The translations under genes and the position numbers were made by a program. Shown one piece after another: positions 1 to 6,959 of a stretch of DNA of 39,718 nt; the stretch's first letter is position 1, and every line of letters starts with the position of its first letter. The notes beneath the pieces are model-generated. The model saw only the letters and a list, made by a program, of their open reading frames with translations. It searched no databases and was not told the DNA's origin. The DNA is taken from assembly GCA_030526425.1 (NCBI GenBank), contig JAUNCT010000020.1, positions 1-39,718 on the forward strand, written 5' to 3'. This DNA is from Clostridia bacterium. Lineage in GTDB: Bacteria > Bacillota > Clostridia > Christensenellales > CAG-138.

Positions 1-53
1 ACAAAAAAAGCAGACACTTTTTTGTGTCTACTTTTAGTGTACAGGTGCACCCG
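1..53. mobile_element. Possible end of an IS3-family element (partial, uncertain)
   Basis: The first 50 bases include a TAGACAC-type hairpin (arms 12-17 and 24-29) and a GTGTACA block at 38-44. Read on the minus strand this gives TGTACACTAAAAGTAGACAC, which resembles the terminal inverted repeats I know from IS3/IS150-group elements. Any transposase would lie to the left, outside the window. The same hairpin read on minus is followed by a T-run, so it could equally be a second transcription terminator behind the ABC operon. No coding evidence supports the transposon reading. Confidence 0.25.
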
Positions 54-82
54 CATGGGAGCTTTTTTGTTGCCCAAAACAC

Positions 83-108
83 AAAAAAACCACCGGAAAC
101 CGGTGGTT
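83..108 (-). terminator. Intrinsic terminator of the TrpXYZ-like ABC operon
   Basis: A 9-bp perfect stem (AACCACCGG at 88-96 with CCGGTGGTT at 100-108) and a 3-nt loop are followed on the minus strand by seven T. It lies 16 nt beyond the stop of the ATPase gene. Confidence 0.85.
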
Positions 109-123
109 CGATGCAGGGATTTG

Positions 124-918
124 TCAGCTCAGCAGCAGCTTGTCGCTGACTTCGCCGGAGGTGCTGACCTTTTCGAAGCGGTGCAGCAGGTCTTCGACGG
201 TGAGCTTCTTCTTGTCTTCGCCGCTGATGTCGAGCACGATCTTGCCGCCGTCCATCATGATCAGGCGGTTGCCGTGGGCGATGGCGTCGCGCATGTTGTG
301 CGTGACCATCATGGTGGTCAGCCGGTTCTGTGCGACGATGCGGTCCGTCGTTTCGAGGACCTTGGCTGCGGTCTTCGGGTCGAGCGCCGCGGTGTGCTCG
401 TCGAGCAGCAGGAGCTTCGGCTTTTGCAGCGTCGCCATCAGCAGGGTGAGCGCCTGACGCTGTCCGCCGGAAAGCAGACCGACCTTCGCGTTCATGCGCT
501 CTTCGAGACCGAGGTCGAGGATCTTCAGCGCTTCGCGGAACTGTTCGCGCTCTTCCTTGGTGATGAACCAGCGGAAGCCGCGCTTCTTGCCGCGGCGCAG
601 GGCCAGCGCCATGTTCTCTTCGATCTGCATCGTGGCGGCGGTGCCGGTCATCGGGTCCTGAAAGACGCGGCCGATGAAGGCGGCGCGCTTGTATTCGGGC
701 ATGTCCGTGACGTCCGTACCGTCGATGAGGATGCGCCCGCTGTCCACGGGGAATACGCCCGCAACGGCGTTCAGCGTGGTGGATTTGCCCGCACCGTTGC
801 CGCCGATCACCGTAACGAAGTCGCCCTCGTTCAGGGTCAGATCCACGCCGCACAGCGCCTTTTTCTCGGTGACGGTGCCGGGGTTGAATGTCTTGAAAAT
901 GTTTTCGATCTTAAGCAT
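124..918 (-). CDS. ABC transporter ATP-binding protein, TrpXYZ-type system
   Basis: This 264-residue protein is the cytoplasmic ATPase that powers the importer encoded with it. It shows Walker A (GGNGAGKST, about residue 39), a Q-loop (VFQDP), the ABC signature LSGGQRQ and Walker B with the unusual DEHTAALDP sequence instead of DEPT. That variant is typical of the COG1101 family linked to PF04392 binding proteins. The H-loop is MVTHNM. The start has an AAGGAGG site 8 nt upstream and overlaps the end of the permease gene by 8 bp, so the two are probably translationally coupled. Family members were linked to tryptophan/tyrosine uptake in Gram-positive bacteria; the substrate here is an inference from family only. 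Confidence 0.92.
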   Translation of the reverse strand: MLKIENIFKTFNPGTVTEKKALCGVDLTLNEGDFVTVIGGNGAGKSTTLNAVAGVFPVDSGRILIDGTDVTDMPEYKRAAFIGRVFQDPMTGTAATMQIEENMALALRRGKKRGFRWFITKEEREQFREALKILDLGLEERMNAKVGLLSGGQRQALTLLMATLQKPKLLLLDEHTAALDPKTAAKVLETTDRIVAQNRLTTMMVTHNMRDAIAHGNRLIMMDGGKIVLDISGEDKKKLTVEDLLHRFEKVSTSGEVSDKLLLS

Positions 919-1855
919 GGAGCTTGCCTCCTTTTTTCCACGTACGGCGCCGCAGCTTGAGGTTCGGGATCGCGAGGAACACCGCGACGACCGTTGCGGT
1001 CAGGAGCTTCAGGTCGTCCGTGGACAGACCGAGCTTCAGGATGATCTGGATGACCACGTAGTAGACGACCGCGCCGATCGCGCAGCTGAACATGATCAGA
1101 CCGAGGTTGTGGCGGAAGTACTTGAGGAACAGCGTCTCGCCGATGATGATCGCCGCAAGACCGATGACGATGGCACCGCGCCCCATGTTGATGTCGGAGA
1201 AGCCCTGATACTGGCTGTACAGCGCACCGCTCAGCGCGACGAGACCGTTCGACAGCATGAGTCCCATGACCTTGGTGGAATCGGTGTTGATGCCCTGGGC
1301 GCGTGCCATCTGCGCGTTCGCGCCGGTCGCGCGGAGAGAAGCGCCGATCTCCGTGCCGAAGAACACATAGGTCAGCACGATCACGGCGAACACGAACAGC
1401 AAAATGACGGGCAGCGGGTTCTTCGTCGAAAGGTCGCGCACATAGCGTGCGGAGACCCACAGCGAATACTTGTCGACGCTCACGGGCAGGTTGGAACGGC
1501 TGCCCGCGGAGGTGCCGAAGCCCATGATGCGCAGGTTCACGGAATACAGCGCGAGCTGCGTGAGGATACCCGCGAGGATCGCCGGGATGCCCATCTTCGT
1601 GTGGAGAACGCCCGTGATGAAGCCTGCAAGGAAGCCCGCGACCAGCGCCGCAACGAGCGCCGCCGCCATGGGCACGCCGTTGATGGTGAGGATGACGCAG
1701 ACCGCACCGCCGGTGCAGAAGCTGCCGTCGACGCTCAGGTCGGCGATGTCGAGGATGCGGAACGTGATGTACACGCCGATGGCCATGATGCCCCAAATGA
1801 GACCCTGCGCAACGGCGCCGGGCATGGAGTTCAACAGGCTGTTGAGAAACTGCAT
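911..1855 (-). CDS. ABC transporter permease, TrpXYZ-type system (BPD_transp_2 family)
   Basis: This 314-residue, mostly hydrophobic protein has about eight to nine predicted membrane spans and matches the branched-chain-amino-acid/ribose type permease fold (PF02653; COG4120 type). Recognisable segments are the N-terminal GLIWGIMAIGVYITFR, the central GANAQMARAQGIN (likely coupling helix facing the ATPase) and LSNGLVALSGAL. It forms the membrane channel for the solute delivered by the binding protein encoded upstream. The start has GGAGGT 8 nt upstream. A strong hairpin lies between it and the binding-protein gene, which should lower its expression relative to that gene. Confidence 0.92.
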   Translation of the reverse strand: MQFLNSLLNSMPGAVAQGLIWGIMAIGVYITFRILDIADLSVDGSFCTGGAVCVILTINGVPMAAALVAALVAGFLAGFITGVLHTKMGIPAILAGILTQLALYSVNLRIMGFGTSAGSRSNLPVSVDKYSLWVSARYVRDLSTKNPLPVILLFVFAVIVLTYVFFGTEIGASLRATGANAQMARAQGINTDSTKVMGLMLSNGLVALSGALYSQYQGFSDINMGRGAIVIGLAAIIIGETLFLKYFRHNLGLIMFSCAIGAVVYYVVIQIILKLGLSTDDLKLLTATVVAVFLAIPNLKLRRRTWKKGGKLHA

Positions 1856-1889
1856 GGAAAAACCTCCGGTAATGGATTTGGTGTCAAAC

Positions 1890-1928
1890 AGAAAAATTCA
1901 GGCGGGATGGCAAGCATCTCGCCTGAAT
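1890..1928 (-). terminator. Attenuating hairpin between binding-protein and permease genes
   Basis: A 14-bp stem with one G-U pair (1896-1909 with 1915-1928, 5-nt loop) is followed on the minus strand by TTTTT. It sits 19 nt after the binding-protein stop and before the permease ribosome binding site. This fits a leaky terminator or 3'-end stabiliser that yields more binding protein than membrane components. Confidence 0.7.
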
Positions 1929-1946
1929 GGGTTTCAAACGGATCCG

Positions 1947-2894
1947 TTATTCGCCGATGGCAACGTAACCCTCGGGGATCGCAACACCGAGCTGTTCGGC
2001 GTTCGCGCGGTTGAACTTCTTGGTGACGTTCGCCGCGAAGGAAACGGGCATTTCGGCAACATTCGCTTCGCCCTTCAGAACCTTGACGGCCATTTCGCCG
2101 GTGGCGTAGCCGAGGTCGTAGTAGCTGATGGACAGGGTCGCCACGCCGCAGCCGGAGCAGATGCCCTCTTCACCGGCGAAGACGGGGGTCTTCGAAGGAA
2201 GAACGACGTTCGCGATCGCTTCGGTGTTCGCCGCAGCGGTGTTGTCGGTGGGGATGTAGATGACATCGCTGTTGTCCGCGGCCTGCTGGGTCACGAAGTT
2301 GACGTCGTTGGTGTCGTTGAACGCGTAGCGGTTGACGGTGTAGCCGTAACCGACCAGGTAACCTTCGATCACGTCACACTGGTAAACGGAGTTCGGCTCC
2401 GCGGAGCAGTAGAGCAGACCGACGGTCTTCGCATCGGGGAAGATCTCATGCAGCGCAGCTGCCTGCTGATCGAGGGGGGCAAGGTCGGAGGTGCCGCTGA
2501 CGTTGGTGCCGACGGTGCCGGTCCAGTTTTCGATGCCGAGCGCGGTCGCGTAGTCGGTGACGGAGGTGCCGAGCACGGGGATCTTATCGGTCGCCTGTGC
2601 GGCTGCCTGCAGGGGCGCGGTCGCGTTTGCCATGATCAGGTCGACATCGTCGGAAACGAAGCCGTTCACGATGGTAGCGCAGTTCGCGCTGTCGCCGGAA
2701 GCGTTCTGCTCGGAGAACTTGACGGCGTCTTCACCGAGTTCGGCGACGATCGCGTCTTTAAAGCCCTGCGTTGCGGCATCGAGCGCGACATGCTGTACGA
2801 GCTGGCAGATGCCGACCCGGTAGGGGTTCTCTGCGAGAGCGGTCATGCTGAGGCACATGGTCAGTGCCATTGCGAGTGCAACGAGTTTTTTCAT
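1947..2894 (-). CDS. ABC transporter substrate-binding protein (PF04392 type, TrpX-like)
   Basis: This 315-residue secreted binding protein belongs to the ABC_sub_bind family (PF04392), which has a periplasmic-binding-protein fold. An N-terminal signal peptide (MKKLVALAMALTMCLSMTALA) ends in a likely signal peptidase I site, ALA|EN. Features typical of the family include NATAPLQAAA, the PVLGTSVTDYATALG segment, TVGLLYCSAEPNS and YIPTDNTAAANTEAI. The chosen start (2894) has AGGAGA 6-8 nt upstream; the longer frame would add 34 residues without a signal-peptide start. No clear lipobox is seen, which is odd for a Gram-positive binding protein. The ligand is probably an aromatic amino acid or similar small molecule by family, but nothing in the sequence fixes it. 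Confidence 0.9.
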   Translation of the reverse strand: MKKLVALAMALTMCLSMTALAENPYRVGICQLVQHVALDAATQGFKDAIVAELGEDAVKFSEQNASGDSANCATIVNGFVSDDVDLIMANATAPLQAAAQATDKIPVLGTSVTDYATALGIENWTGTVGTNVSGTSDLAPLDQQAAALHEIFPDAKTVGLLYCSAEPNSVYQCDVIEGYLVGYGYTVNRYAFNDTNDVNFVTQQAADNSDVIYIPTDNTAAANTEAIANVVLPSKTPVFAGEEGICSGCGVATLSISYYDLGYATGEMAVKVLKGEANVAEMPVSFAANVTKKFNRANAEQLGVAIPEGYVAIGE

Positions 2895-2974
2895 TTGGAT
2901 TCTCCTGTTTCCCGGCGTGAAAAAGCGCTTATGATACGCTTTGACATGCTGTGTTGATATTTTGGCGGAATGCC

Positions 2975-2988
2975 GATAATATATTATC
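2975..2988. repeat. Perfect 14-bp palindrome in ABC operon leader
   Basis: GATAATATATTATC is a perfect palindrome lying in the untranslated leader, about 16-30 nt downstream of the predicted transcription start. It could be an operator site or simply AT-rich sequence. Confidence 0.4.
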
Positions 2989-3010
2989 TGTTTCATCCGC
3001 TGTGATGAAG

Positions 3011-3039
3011 ATTATATATTATATCATGAACCGTGTCAA
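3011..3039 (-). promoter_or_regulatory. SigA-type promoter of TrpXYZ-like operon
   Basis: On the minus strand TTGACA (3034-3039) is separated by exactly 17 bp from TATAAT (3011-3016). Both boxes match consensus perfectly. The leader to the start codon is about 110 nt. Confidence 0.88.
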
Positions 3040-3107
3040 GCATATTCGGAAAAACATTTCCCGGAAGACCTTCCGCAAGGGGAAACGAGCCGAAACACCG
3101 AACGATG

Positions 3108-4199
3108 TCACGCTTCCGGTTCCAACCGCACAAGCGCGATCTCACTGCGTCCGTTCGTGCGGAAGGGCACGTGCCACAGCCCCAGCCCGGAGGAGACGAT
3201 GAGTCTTCCGTTGCCGATGGCGTACTCCCCATAGATGCGGTAACCCGCGCAACGCCAGATCGGACGGTTCGGAAACAGCTGACCGGCGTGGGAGTGCCCG
3301 GAAAGCTGCAGGTCCGCACCGGCGGCAAGGTTGCGTTCCGCACCGTAAGGAATGTGGTCGGCAATGAGGAGAAAGGTACCGGGGGTCGCCGCAACGGCGG
3401 GGCGTTCCTTCTCCGTGCGCGGTCGGTCGGGGCAGCCGGCACCGAAAACGGCAAGGTCCTCACCGATGCGGATCGCCCGGTCCTGCAGGATCTCGATCCC
3501 CGCCTGCGCGATCGCGTCCGTCAGTTCCTGTTCGGTGTACTGTTTGCCGTGCGCATGGTGCGCGTTCCCTTGGCGGTCGTGGTTGCCGTATACGAAAACG
3601 GTCTTGCTGCCGATCTGCCCGAGGATCGCGTAAGCTTCGCGCATCTGTTCCTTTGCGGTGTAATCGTCGGTGATATCTCCGCCGAGAATGACAATGTCGG
3701 GGGAGAGCGCATTCAGTGCGGCGACATCGCGCCGCAGCTTCTCTGCGCCGATCGGGTGACCGTAATGTACATCCGAAACGAAGGCAACGGCATACGGGCG
3801 CTTCAGCTTTGCCGAATGCACGGAATAGGTGCGGACCGCGGTACGCGTGGCTTTCCGGTAGCCGTTCCAAAGGAACAGGGCAAGCAGCGCGAAGGAGACG
3901 GCGATCGGCACGACCGGCGGTACCGCCGTGGTTGCGATGCCGCAGAGCCGCAACAGAAGAAACACGCAGTCCGTCGCGGCTCCCGTCAGCAAGGCAACGT
4001 TCGCCGCGGTCAGCAAGGTGCCGTAATGCCAGCTCGCGTTCACCGTCATCAATACCATCGATGCGACCCCCGCGAGGAGGAATTCGAACAGCGCGCAGTA
4101 CAATAGACATATGGGGGAGAACAGAACGCACAATGAAGACTTCGCGACCGCGTTGAAAAGGGTCAGAAGCAATGCGGCGGAGCACAGGCGGATGGTCAT
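3108..4199 (-). CDS. Membrane-anchored metallophosphoesterase (YkuE/YaeI-like)
   Basis: This 363-residue protein has four hydrophobic spans in the first ~130 residues and then a calcineurin-type phosphoesterase domain. The metal-binding motifs occur in order: VSDVHYG (DxH), GGDITDD (GDxxD), YGNHD (GNHD), ADHIPYG and SGHSHAGQ (GHxH). The YkuE/YaeI branch comprises two-metal phosphohydrolases with a proposed role in lipid or cell-envelope turnover (UDP-diacylglucosamine hydrolysis in related proteins). The substrate is unknown here. An AAAGGAG site lies 5-6 nt before the ATG. It is monocistronic, divergent from the Ltp-type gene. Confidence 0.88.
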   Translation of the reverse strand: MTIRLCSAALLLTLFNAVAKSSLCVLFSPICLLYCALFEFLLAGVASMVLMTVNASWHYGTLLTAANVALLTGAATDCVFLLLRLCGIATTAVPPVVPIAVSFALLALFLWNGYRKATRTAVRTYSVHSAKLKRPYAVAFVSDVHYGHPIGAEKLRRDVAALNALSPDIVILGGDITDDYTAKEQMREAYAILGQIGSKTVFVYGNHDRQGNAHHAHGKQYTEQELTDAIAQAGIEILQDRAIRIGEDLAVFGAGCPDRPRTEKERPAVAATPGTFLLIADHIPYGAERNLAAGADLQLSGHSHAGQLFPNRPIWRCAGYRIYGEYAIGNGRLIVSSGLGLWHVPFRTNGRSEIALVRLEPEA

Positions 4200-4228
4200 G
4201 GGACTCCTTTCGGATAAAGTTCGTATCG

Positions 4229-4257
4229 ATAGAACACTTCATGATTTAAATATACAA
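4229..4257 (-). promoter_or_regulatory. Candidate promoter of metallophosphoesterase gene
   Basis: On the minus strand TTGTAT (4252-4257), a 17-bp spacer and TTCTAT (4229-4234). The match is moderate. Confidence 0.4.
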
Positions 4258-4267
4258 TGAAAAACCA

Positions 4268-4297
4268 TTTACAAATAGAATCGGCATCTACTATTAT
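4268..4297 (+). promoter_or_regulatory. Candidate promoter of the Ltp-repeat cassette
   Basis: TTTACA (4268-4273), an 18-bp spacer and TATTAT (4292-4297), about 17 nt before an AAGGGGG ribosome binding site. Confidence 0.5.
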
Positions 4298-4320
4298 AAA
4301 GAAAAAAGGGGGATTGTGTT

Positions 4321-4986
4321 ATGAAAATCAAAAGAATACTTTGCTTCGTTTTGACGACTGTTCTGATGCTCTCATTCGCGGTCAATGCGTTTGCGGAAAC
4401 GCAGGGCGAGCGGAATGCTTTGAATAGCGCGAAAATGTACTTGAGTATCATGGCGTTTTCCCAAAGTGGTTTGATCAAACAGCTTGAGTTTGAAGGCTAC
4501 AGCACATCCGAAGCGCAGTATGCTGCGGACAATTGCGGTGCGGATTGGAATGAACAGGCGGCGAAGGCTGCCCGCAACTATCTTTCCATTATGCCTTTCT
4601 CCGACGACGGTTTGATCGAACAGCTGGAATTCGAAGGGTATACGCATGAGCAGGCGGTGTATGGGGTCAACAATTATCAGGGACCGGAGAGCGGAATCGC
4701 AGATCAGAATCTGCAAGCGTTGAAGTCTGCGAAACAGTATCTTTCGATCATGGCGTTTTCGTACAGTGGTTTGATCAAGCAACTTGAGTATGAAGGGTAT
4801 TCAACCGAAGAGGCAACTTATGCCGCAGATAATTGCGGAGCGGATTGGTTCGAACAGGCGGCAAAAGCGGCAAAGAACTATTTGTCGATAATGAGTTTCT
4901 CGCGTTCCGGTCTTATTGAGCAGTTGATGTTTGAAGGATATACCCGTGCGCAGGCAGAGTACGGCGCAAAGGAAAACGGCTATTGA
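4321..4986 (+). CDS. Secreted protein with four Ltp-type repeats
   Basis: This 221-residue protein has a signal peptide (MKIKRILCFVLTTVLMLSFA, likely cut at AFA|ET). Four ~45-residue helical repeats of the form (A)K.YLSIM.FS..GLI.QLEFEGY...A.Y then follow, at about residues 33-80, 81-125, 137-180 and 181-221. This is the Ltp domain (PF07553), known from Gram-positive surface lipoproteins and from the Ltp superinfection-exclusion lipoprotein of Streptococcus thermophilus prophage TP-J34. There is no lipobox cysteine after the hydrophobic core, so it is probably released or wall-associated. Repeats 1 and 3 share YAADNCGADW linkers, implying duplication of a two-repeat unit. Its function in this host is unknown; phage exclusion is one possibility. 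It is the first gene of an AT-richer cassette. Confidence 0.88.
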   Translation: MKIKRILCFVLTTVLMLSFAVNAFAETQGERNALNSAKMYLSIMAFSQSGLIKQLEFEGYSTSEAQYAADNCGADWNEQAAKAARNYLSIMPFSDDGLIEQLEFEGYTHEQAVYGVNNYQGPESGIADQNLQALKSAKQYLSIMAFSYSGLIKQLEYEGYSTEEATYAADNCGADWFEQAAKAAKNYLSIMSFSRSGLIEQLMFEGYTRAQAEYGAKENGY

Positions 4987-5393
4987 ACTTCTTCAACAGA
5001 ACAAGAATACCGAACAGAGGAATGTTCAAATCTCTTCTGACGTTCGGAAATATCAAGTTTGTTGTTCCCGTGGGAATGAATACCACTGCGCCCATGGAGA
5101 CTATGACTCATAACCGCGTATATGTCACTTTGGATAAAGAGGGAAATCTGTTCTCTATTTCGTATTATGACAAAAACAACAAGCGGAATAAGCAGATTGA
5201 TTTCAAAAAACCTCATCTTGGTGTTCTTCCTCATACGCACCATGGCTGCAATCACTGTGAGAATGATACGAAGAAAGGCTTCTCGAATTTGACACCAAAA
5301 GAGAAACAAATGATCCGGCGTGTCACAGACAAATGGAGGGAGAGAAAAGCTGATGTGTGGAGCAGATGGCTGCGGATACAGAGTAAGAGTTAA
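4983..5393 (+). CDS. Small His-rich protein, possible toxin module (unrecognised)
   Basis: This 136-residue frame begins with TTG overlapping the stop of the Ltp gene (ATTGA), with AAAGGA about 9 nt upstream, which suggests translational coupling. An in-frame ATG at 5022 lacks a well-spaced site. The core reads VYVTLDKEGN, then ISYYDKNNKR, then LPHTHHGCNHCEN and a basic helical C-terminus. A compact beta segment followed by clustered His/Cys and a basic tail resembles C-terminal nuclease or toxin modules on phage head and polymorphic toxin proteins. I cannot name the family. There is no signal peptide. If it is a toxin module, it is detached from any delivery domain. The next gene starts inside it. 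Confidence 0.55.
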   Translation: MNFFNRTRIPNRGMFKSLLTFGNIKFVVPVGMNTTAPMETMTHNRVYVTLDKEGNLFSISYYDKNNKRNKQIDFKKPHLGVLPHTHHGCNHCENDTKKGFSNLTPKEKQMIRRVTDKWRERKADVWSRWLRIQSKS

Positions 5394-5658
5394 TTGGGAG
5401 CAATTTGGCGAATGGCAGCGTTGGGATGAATATCCTGAGCGGGCGGATGATCCGCCTATGACGCTGGATATGGCGTTCTGGTACGAGGGAGAAAAATACT
5501 ATCTTGTGTACGAGTATGGGGAATACAGAATCGTAGACCATGATTGGAACCGAGTTGCAGGAAACCCGAATATGCTTACCCTGCTGACTGACCCAATTGA
5601 GGCTTGGGGGAATCATTCCTTTAAGGAACTGATTGAACAGCTGGAATTTGAGGACTAA
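5353..5658 (+). CDS. Small acidic protein, possible immunity partner
   Basis: This 101-residue protein starts at the ATG at 5353, which has a GGAGGGAG site about 9 nt upstream; the frame continues 11 codons further upstream without a better site. It overlaps the end of the preceding gene in another frame by 41 bp. It is acidic and rich in Trp/Tyr (RVNWEQFGEWQRWDEYPE, FWYEGEKYYLVYEYGEY), a composition common in small immunity proteins encoded after toxins. No known family was recognised. Its last residues (ELIEQLEFED) match the LIEQLEFEG core of the Ltp repeats two genes upstream, at the DNA level as well. The pairing with the preceding gene is inferred from overlap and composition only. Confidence 0.6.
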   Translation: MCGADGCGYRVRVNWEQFGEWQRWDEYPERADDPPMTLDMAFWYEGEKYYLVYEYGEYRIVDHDWNRVAGNPNMLTLLTDPIEAWGNHSFKELIEQLEFED

Positions 5659-5721
5659 TTGAATCTGTGTTCGCCAAAACCGAGGCGCAACACTTCAGTA
5701 CAGACACCTGAGCAATCCCAA

Positions 5722-5774
5722 AGCCCTCTCGGTGCAATCCAAGTCGGATGCACTGAGAGGGCTGATTCTTTTTG
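5722..5774 (+). terminator. Intrinsic terminator of the Ltp cassette
   Basis: A 15-bp stem with one G-U pair (5722-5736 with 5749-5763) is followed by GATTCTTTTT. It closes the three-gene plus-strand cassette. Confidence 0.8.
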
Positions 5775-5824
5775 AAAAGTTGCAGCATTCGAAAGTTATC
5801 CGGTGCATCCCGAATAACAGATAT

Positions 5825-5853
5825 AAAAATCGGACATCCGTTATGGATGTCCG
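5825..5853 (-). terminator. Intrinsic terminator of tRNA-Leu
   Basis: The stem CGGACATCC (5831-5839) pairs with GGATGTCCG (5845-5853). On the minus strand it is followed by ATTTTTATAT. It lies 3 nt after the encoded CCA end of the tRNA. Confidence 0.85.
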
Positions 5854-5856
5854 AAG

Positions 5857-5939
5857 TGGTGCGGCTGGCGGGATTTGAACCCGCAAGCTTTCGCCGGCGG
5901 ATTTTAAGTCCGCTGTGTATGCCGTTCCACCACAGCCGC
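5857..5939 (-). tRNA. tRNA-Leu (anticodon UAA)
   Basis: This 83-nt class II tRNA is read on the minus strand. The acceptor stem GCGGCTG/CAGCCGC is complete, with an encoded CCA end at 5857-5859. The anticodon stem GCGGA/TCCGC holds the loop CTTAAAA, giving anticodon TAA, which decodes UUA. A long variable arm is followed by a T arm containing GGTTCAAATCC. It is a single gene with its own promoter and terminator. Its 3' end faces an AT-richer accessory cassette, the usual side for tRNA-targeted integration. Confidence 0.95.
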
Positions 5940-5952
5940 GCACATCAGTTAT

Positions 5953-5980
5953 TTTATACGCGCGCGGTGCGGTTTGTCAA
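5953..5980 (-). promoter_or_regulatory. Promoter of tRNA-Leu
   Basis: On the minus strand TTGACA (5975-5980), a 16-bp spacer and TATAAA (5953-5958) place the start a few bases before the mature tRNA 5' end. Confidence 0.75.
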
Positions 5981-5998
5981 ATTCGGAAGGATTCCGAA
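5976..5998 (-). terminator. Weak terminator after the MerR-family gene
   Basis: The 7-bp stem TTCGGAA/TTCCGAA (5982-5988, 5992-5998) is followed on minus by TTTGAC. It overlaps the -35 box of the tRNA promoter. Confidence 0.35.
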
Positions 5999-6031
5999 GA
6001 AAAGAGATCCTCAACAGTTTTCGGGGAGGAC

Positions 6032-6853
6032 TCATCTGATGGAAACGGGGAGCATGATTTGGTAATAAAGCTTGGGAACGTTGTCTTCCTGCGCGGTTAC
6101 CGCAAAAGACATGAAATACACATCTCCCGCTGCGGACAAGTTCATTTTATTTGCAGTTTCGATCAATTGGGTAACCGTCGGTTCCGTTTCGATCCGATCC
6201 TCTTTTCCCTGTGGGCTGATGCAACAGATGTATTGTTGAGCGGGAATCATCCGTACAAAGCGGTTCATTTCCAGACCGAGCCGTTCCATGTCGGAAACGT
6301 TGCAGATAAAGCCGCCATGGCAGTACGCAGTTGCGTTACCGATATCTTCCGAAAGCAGGACGGGTACGGGATAAGTGATCGGCATTTGCGCGACCCAGTT
6401 TCGCACTGTATTTTGAAGTTCGCGATCGCCGCGGATCTTTTCCGCACCGTAGTATTCGAGGTAGGCGAGGGCGGGGTGGTTGCAAAACCAGAGCTGTGAG
6501 GGATCCTCCACTGTGCGCCGCACAAGGTCCTGCTGGTATTCGAGCCGTTCGAGGATGCGGTGTTTTCGCCACAGTTCGTCCGTAAGTTCGGTCTTCTTTT
6601 GGGACATCGCATCAAGGAGCATGGGCAGACCTTCATCACCTTTGCCGAAAAAAGTGCCGATTTCACTGAGGGATATCCCGTATGTGTTCAGAATCTTCGC
6701 CATGCGAAGGAACGGGACCCGTTGGATCTCATACTGCCGATATCCGTTTTGTGAATCTTTATTGACTTTGAGGATGCCGCTCTTCTCGTAAAAACGCAAT
6801 CCCTCTGTGGTCATTCCCGTTTCGCAAGCCACGTCCCTGCTGGAATAGATCAT
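6032..6853 (-). CDS. MerR-family transcriptional regulator
   Basis: This 273-residue protein has an N-terminal MerR winged-helix domain (RDVACETGMTTEGLRFYEKSG, then QNGYRQYE). A long coiled dimer helix follows around residues 85-125 (SQKKTELTDELWRKHRILERL), and then a ~150-residue C-terminal domain with no recognised ligand motif. MerR proteins bind DNA as dimers and activate promoters with long spacers. The start at 6853 has GGAGGA 5-6 nt upstream; the longer frame upstream is non-coding. The gene follows the flavin reductase gene on the same strand, has its own promoter, and is a natural candidate regulator of that gene. The effector is unknown. Confidence 0.88.
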   Translation of the reverse strand: MIYSSRDVACETGMTTEGLRFYEKSGILKVNKDSQNGYRQYEIQRVPFLRMAKILNTYGISLSEIGTFFGKGDEGLPMLLDAMSQKKTELTDELWRKHRILERLEYQQDLVRRTVEDPSQLWFCNHPALAYLEYYGAEKIRGDRELQNTVRNWVAQMPITYPVPVLLSEDIGNATAYCHGGFICNVSDMERLGLEMNRFVRMIPAQQYICCISPQGKEDRIETEPTVTQLIETANKMNLSAAGDVYFMSFAVTAQEDNVPKLYYQIMLPVSIR

Positions 6854-6881
6854 TCGTTTCCTCCGAGAACTGTTTTTGAAA

Positions 6882-6910
6882 GTTATACCATATGTTCTTG
6901 AAAATAGCAA
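6882..6910 (-). promoter_or_regulatory. Promoter of the MerR-family gene
   Basis: On minus TTGCTA (6905-6910), a 17-bp spacer and TATAAC (6882-6887). It begins right after the terminator of the upstream gene, so the regulator can be transcribed independently. Confidence 0.65.
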
Positions 6911-6942
6911 AATGCGTACCGCAAGATAGTTGCGGTACGCAT
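6905..6942 (-). terminator. Terminator of the flavin reductase gene
   Basis: A 13-bp perfect stem ATGCGTACCGCAA/TTGCGGTACGCAT (6912-6924, 6930-6942) is followed by TTTTGCTATTTT on minus. The plus strand also carries a T-run after the stem. Confidence 0.82.
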
Positions 6943-6959
6943 CGCGTTTTTTCGGCGTG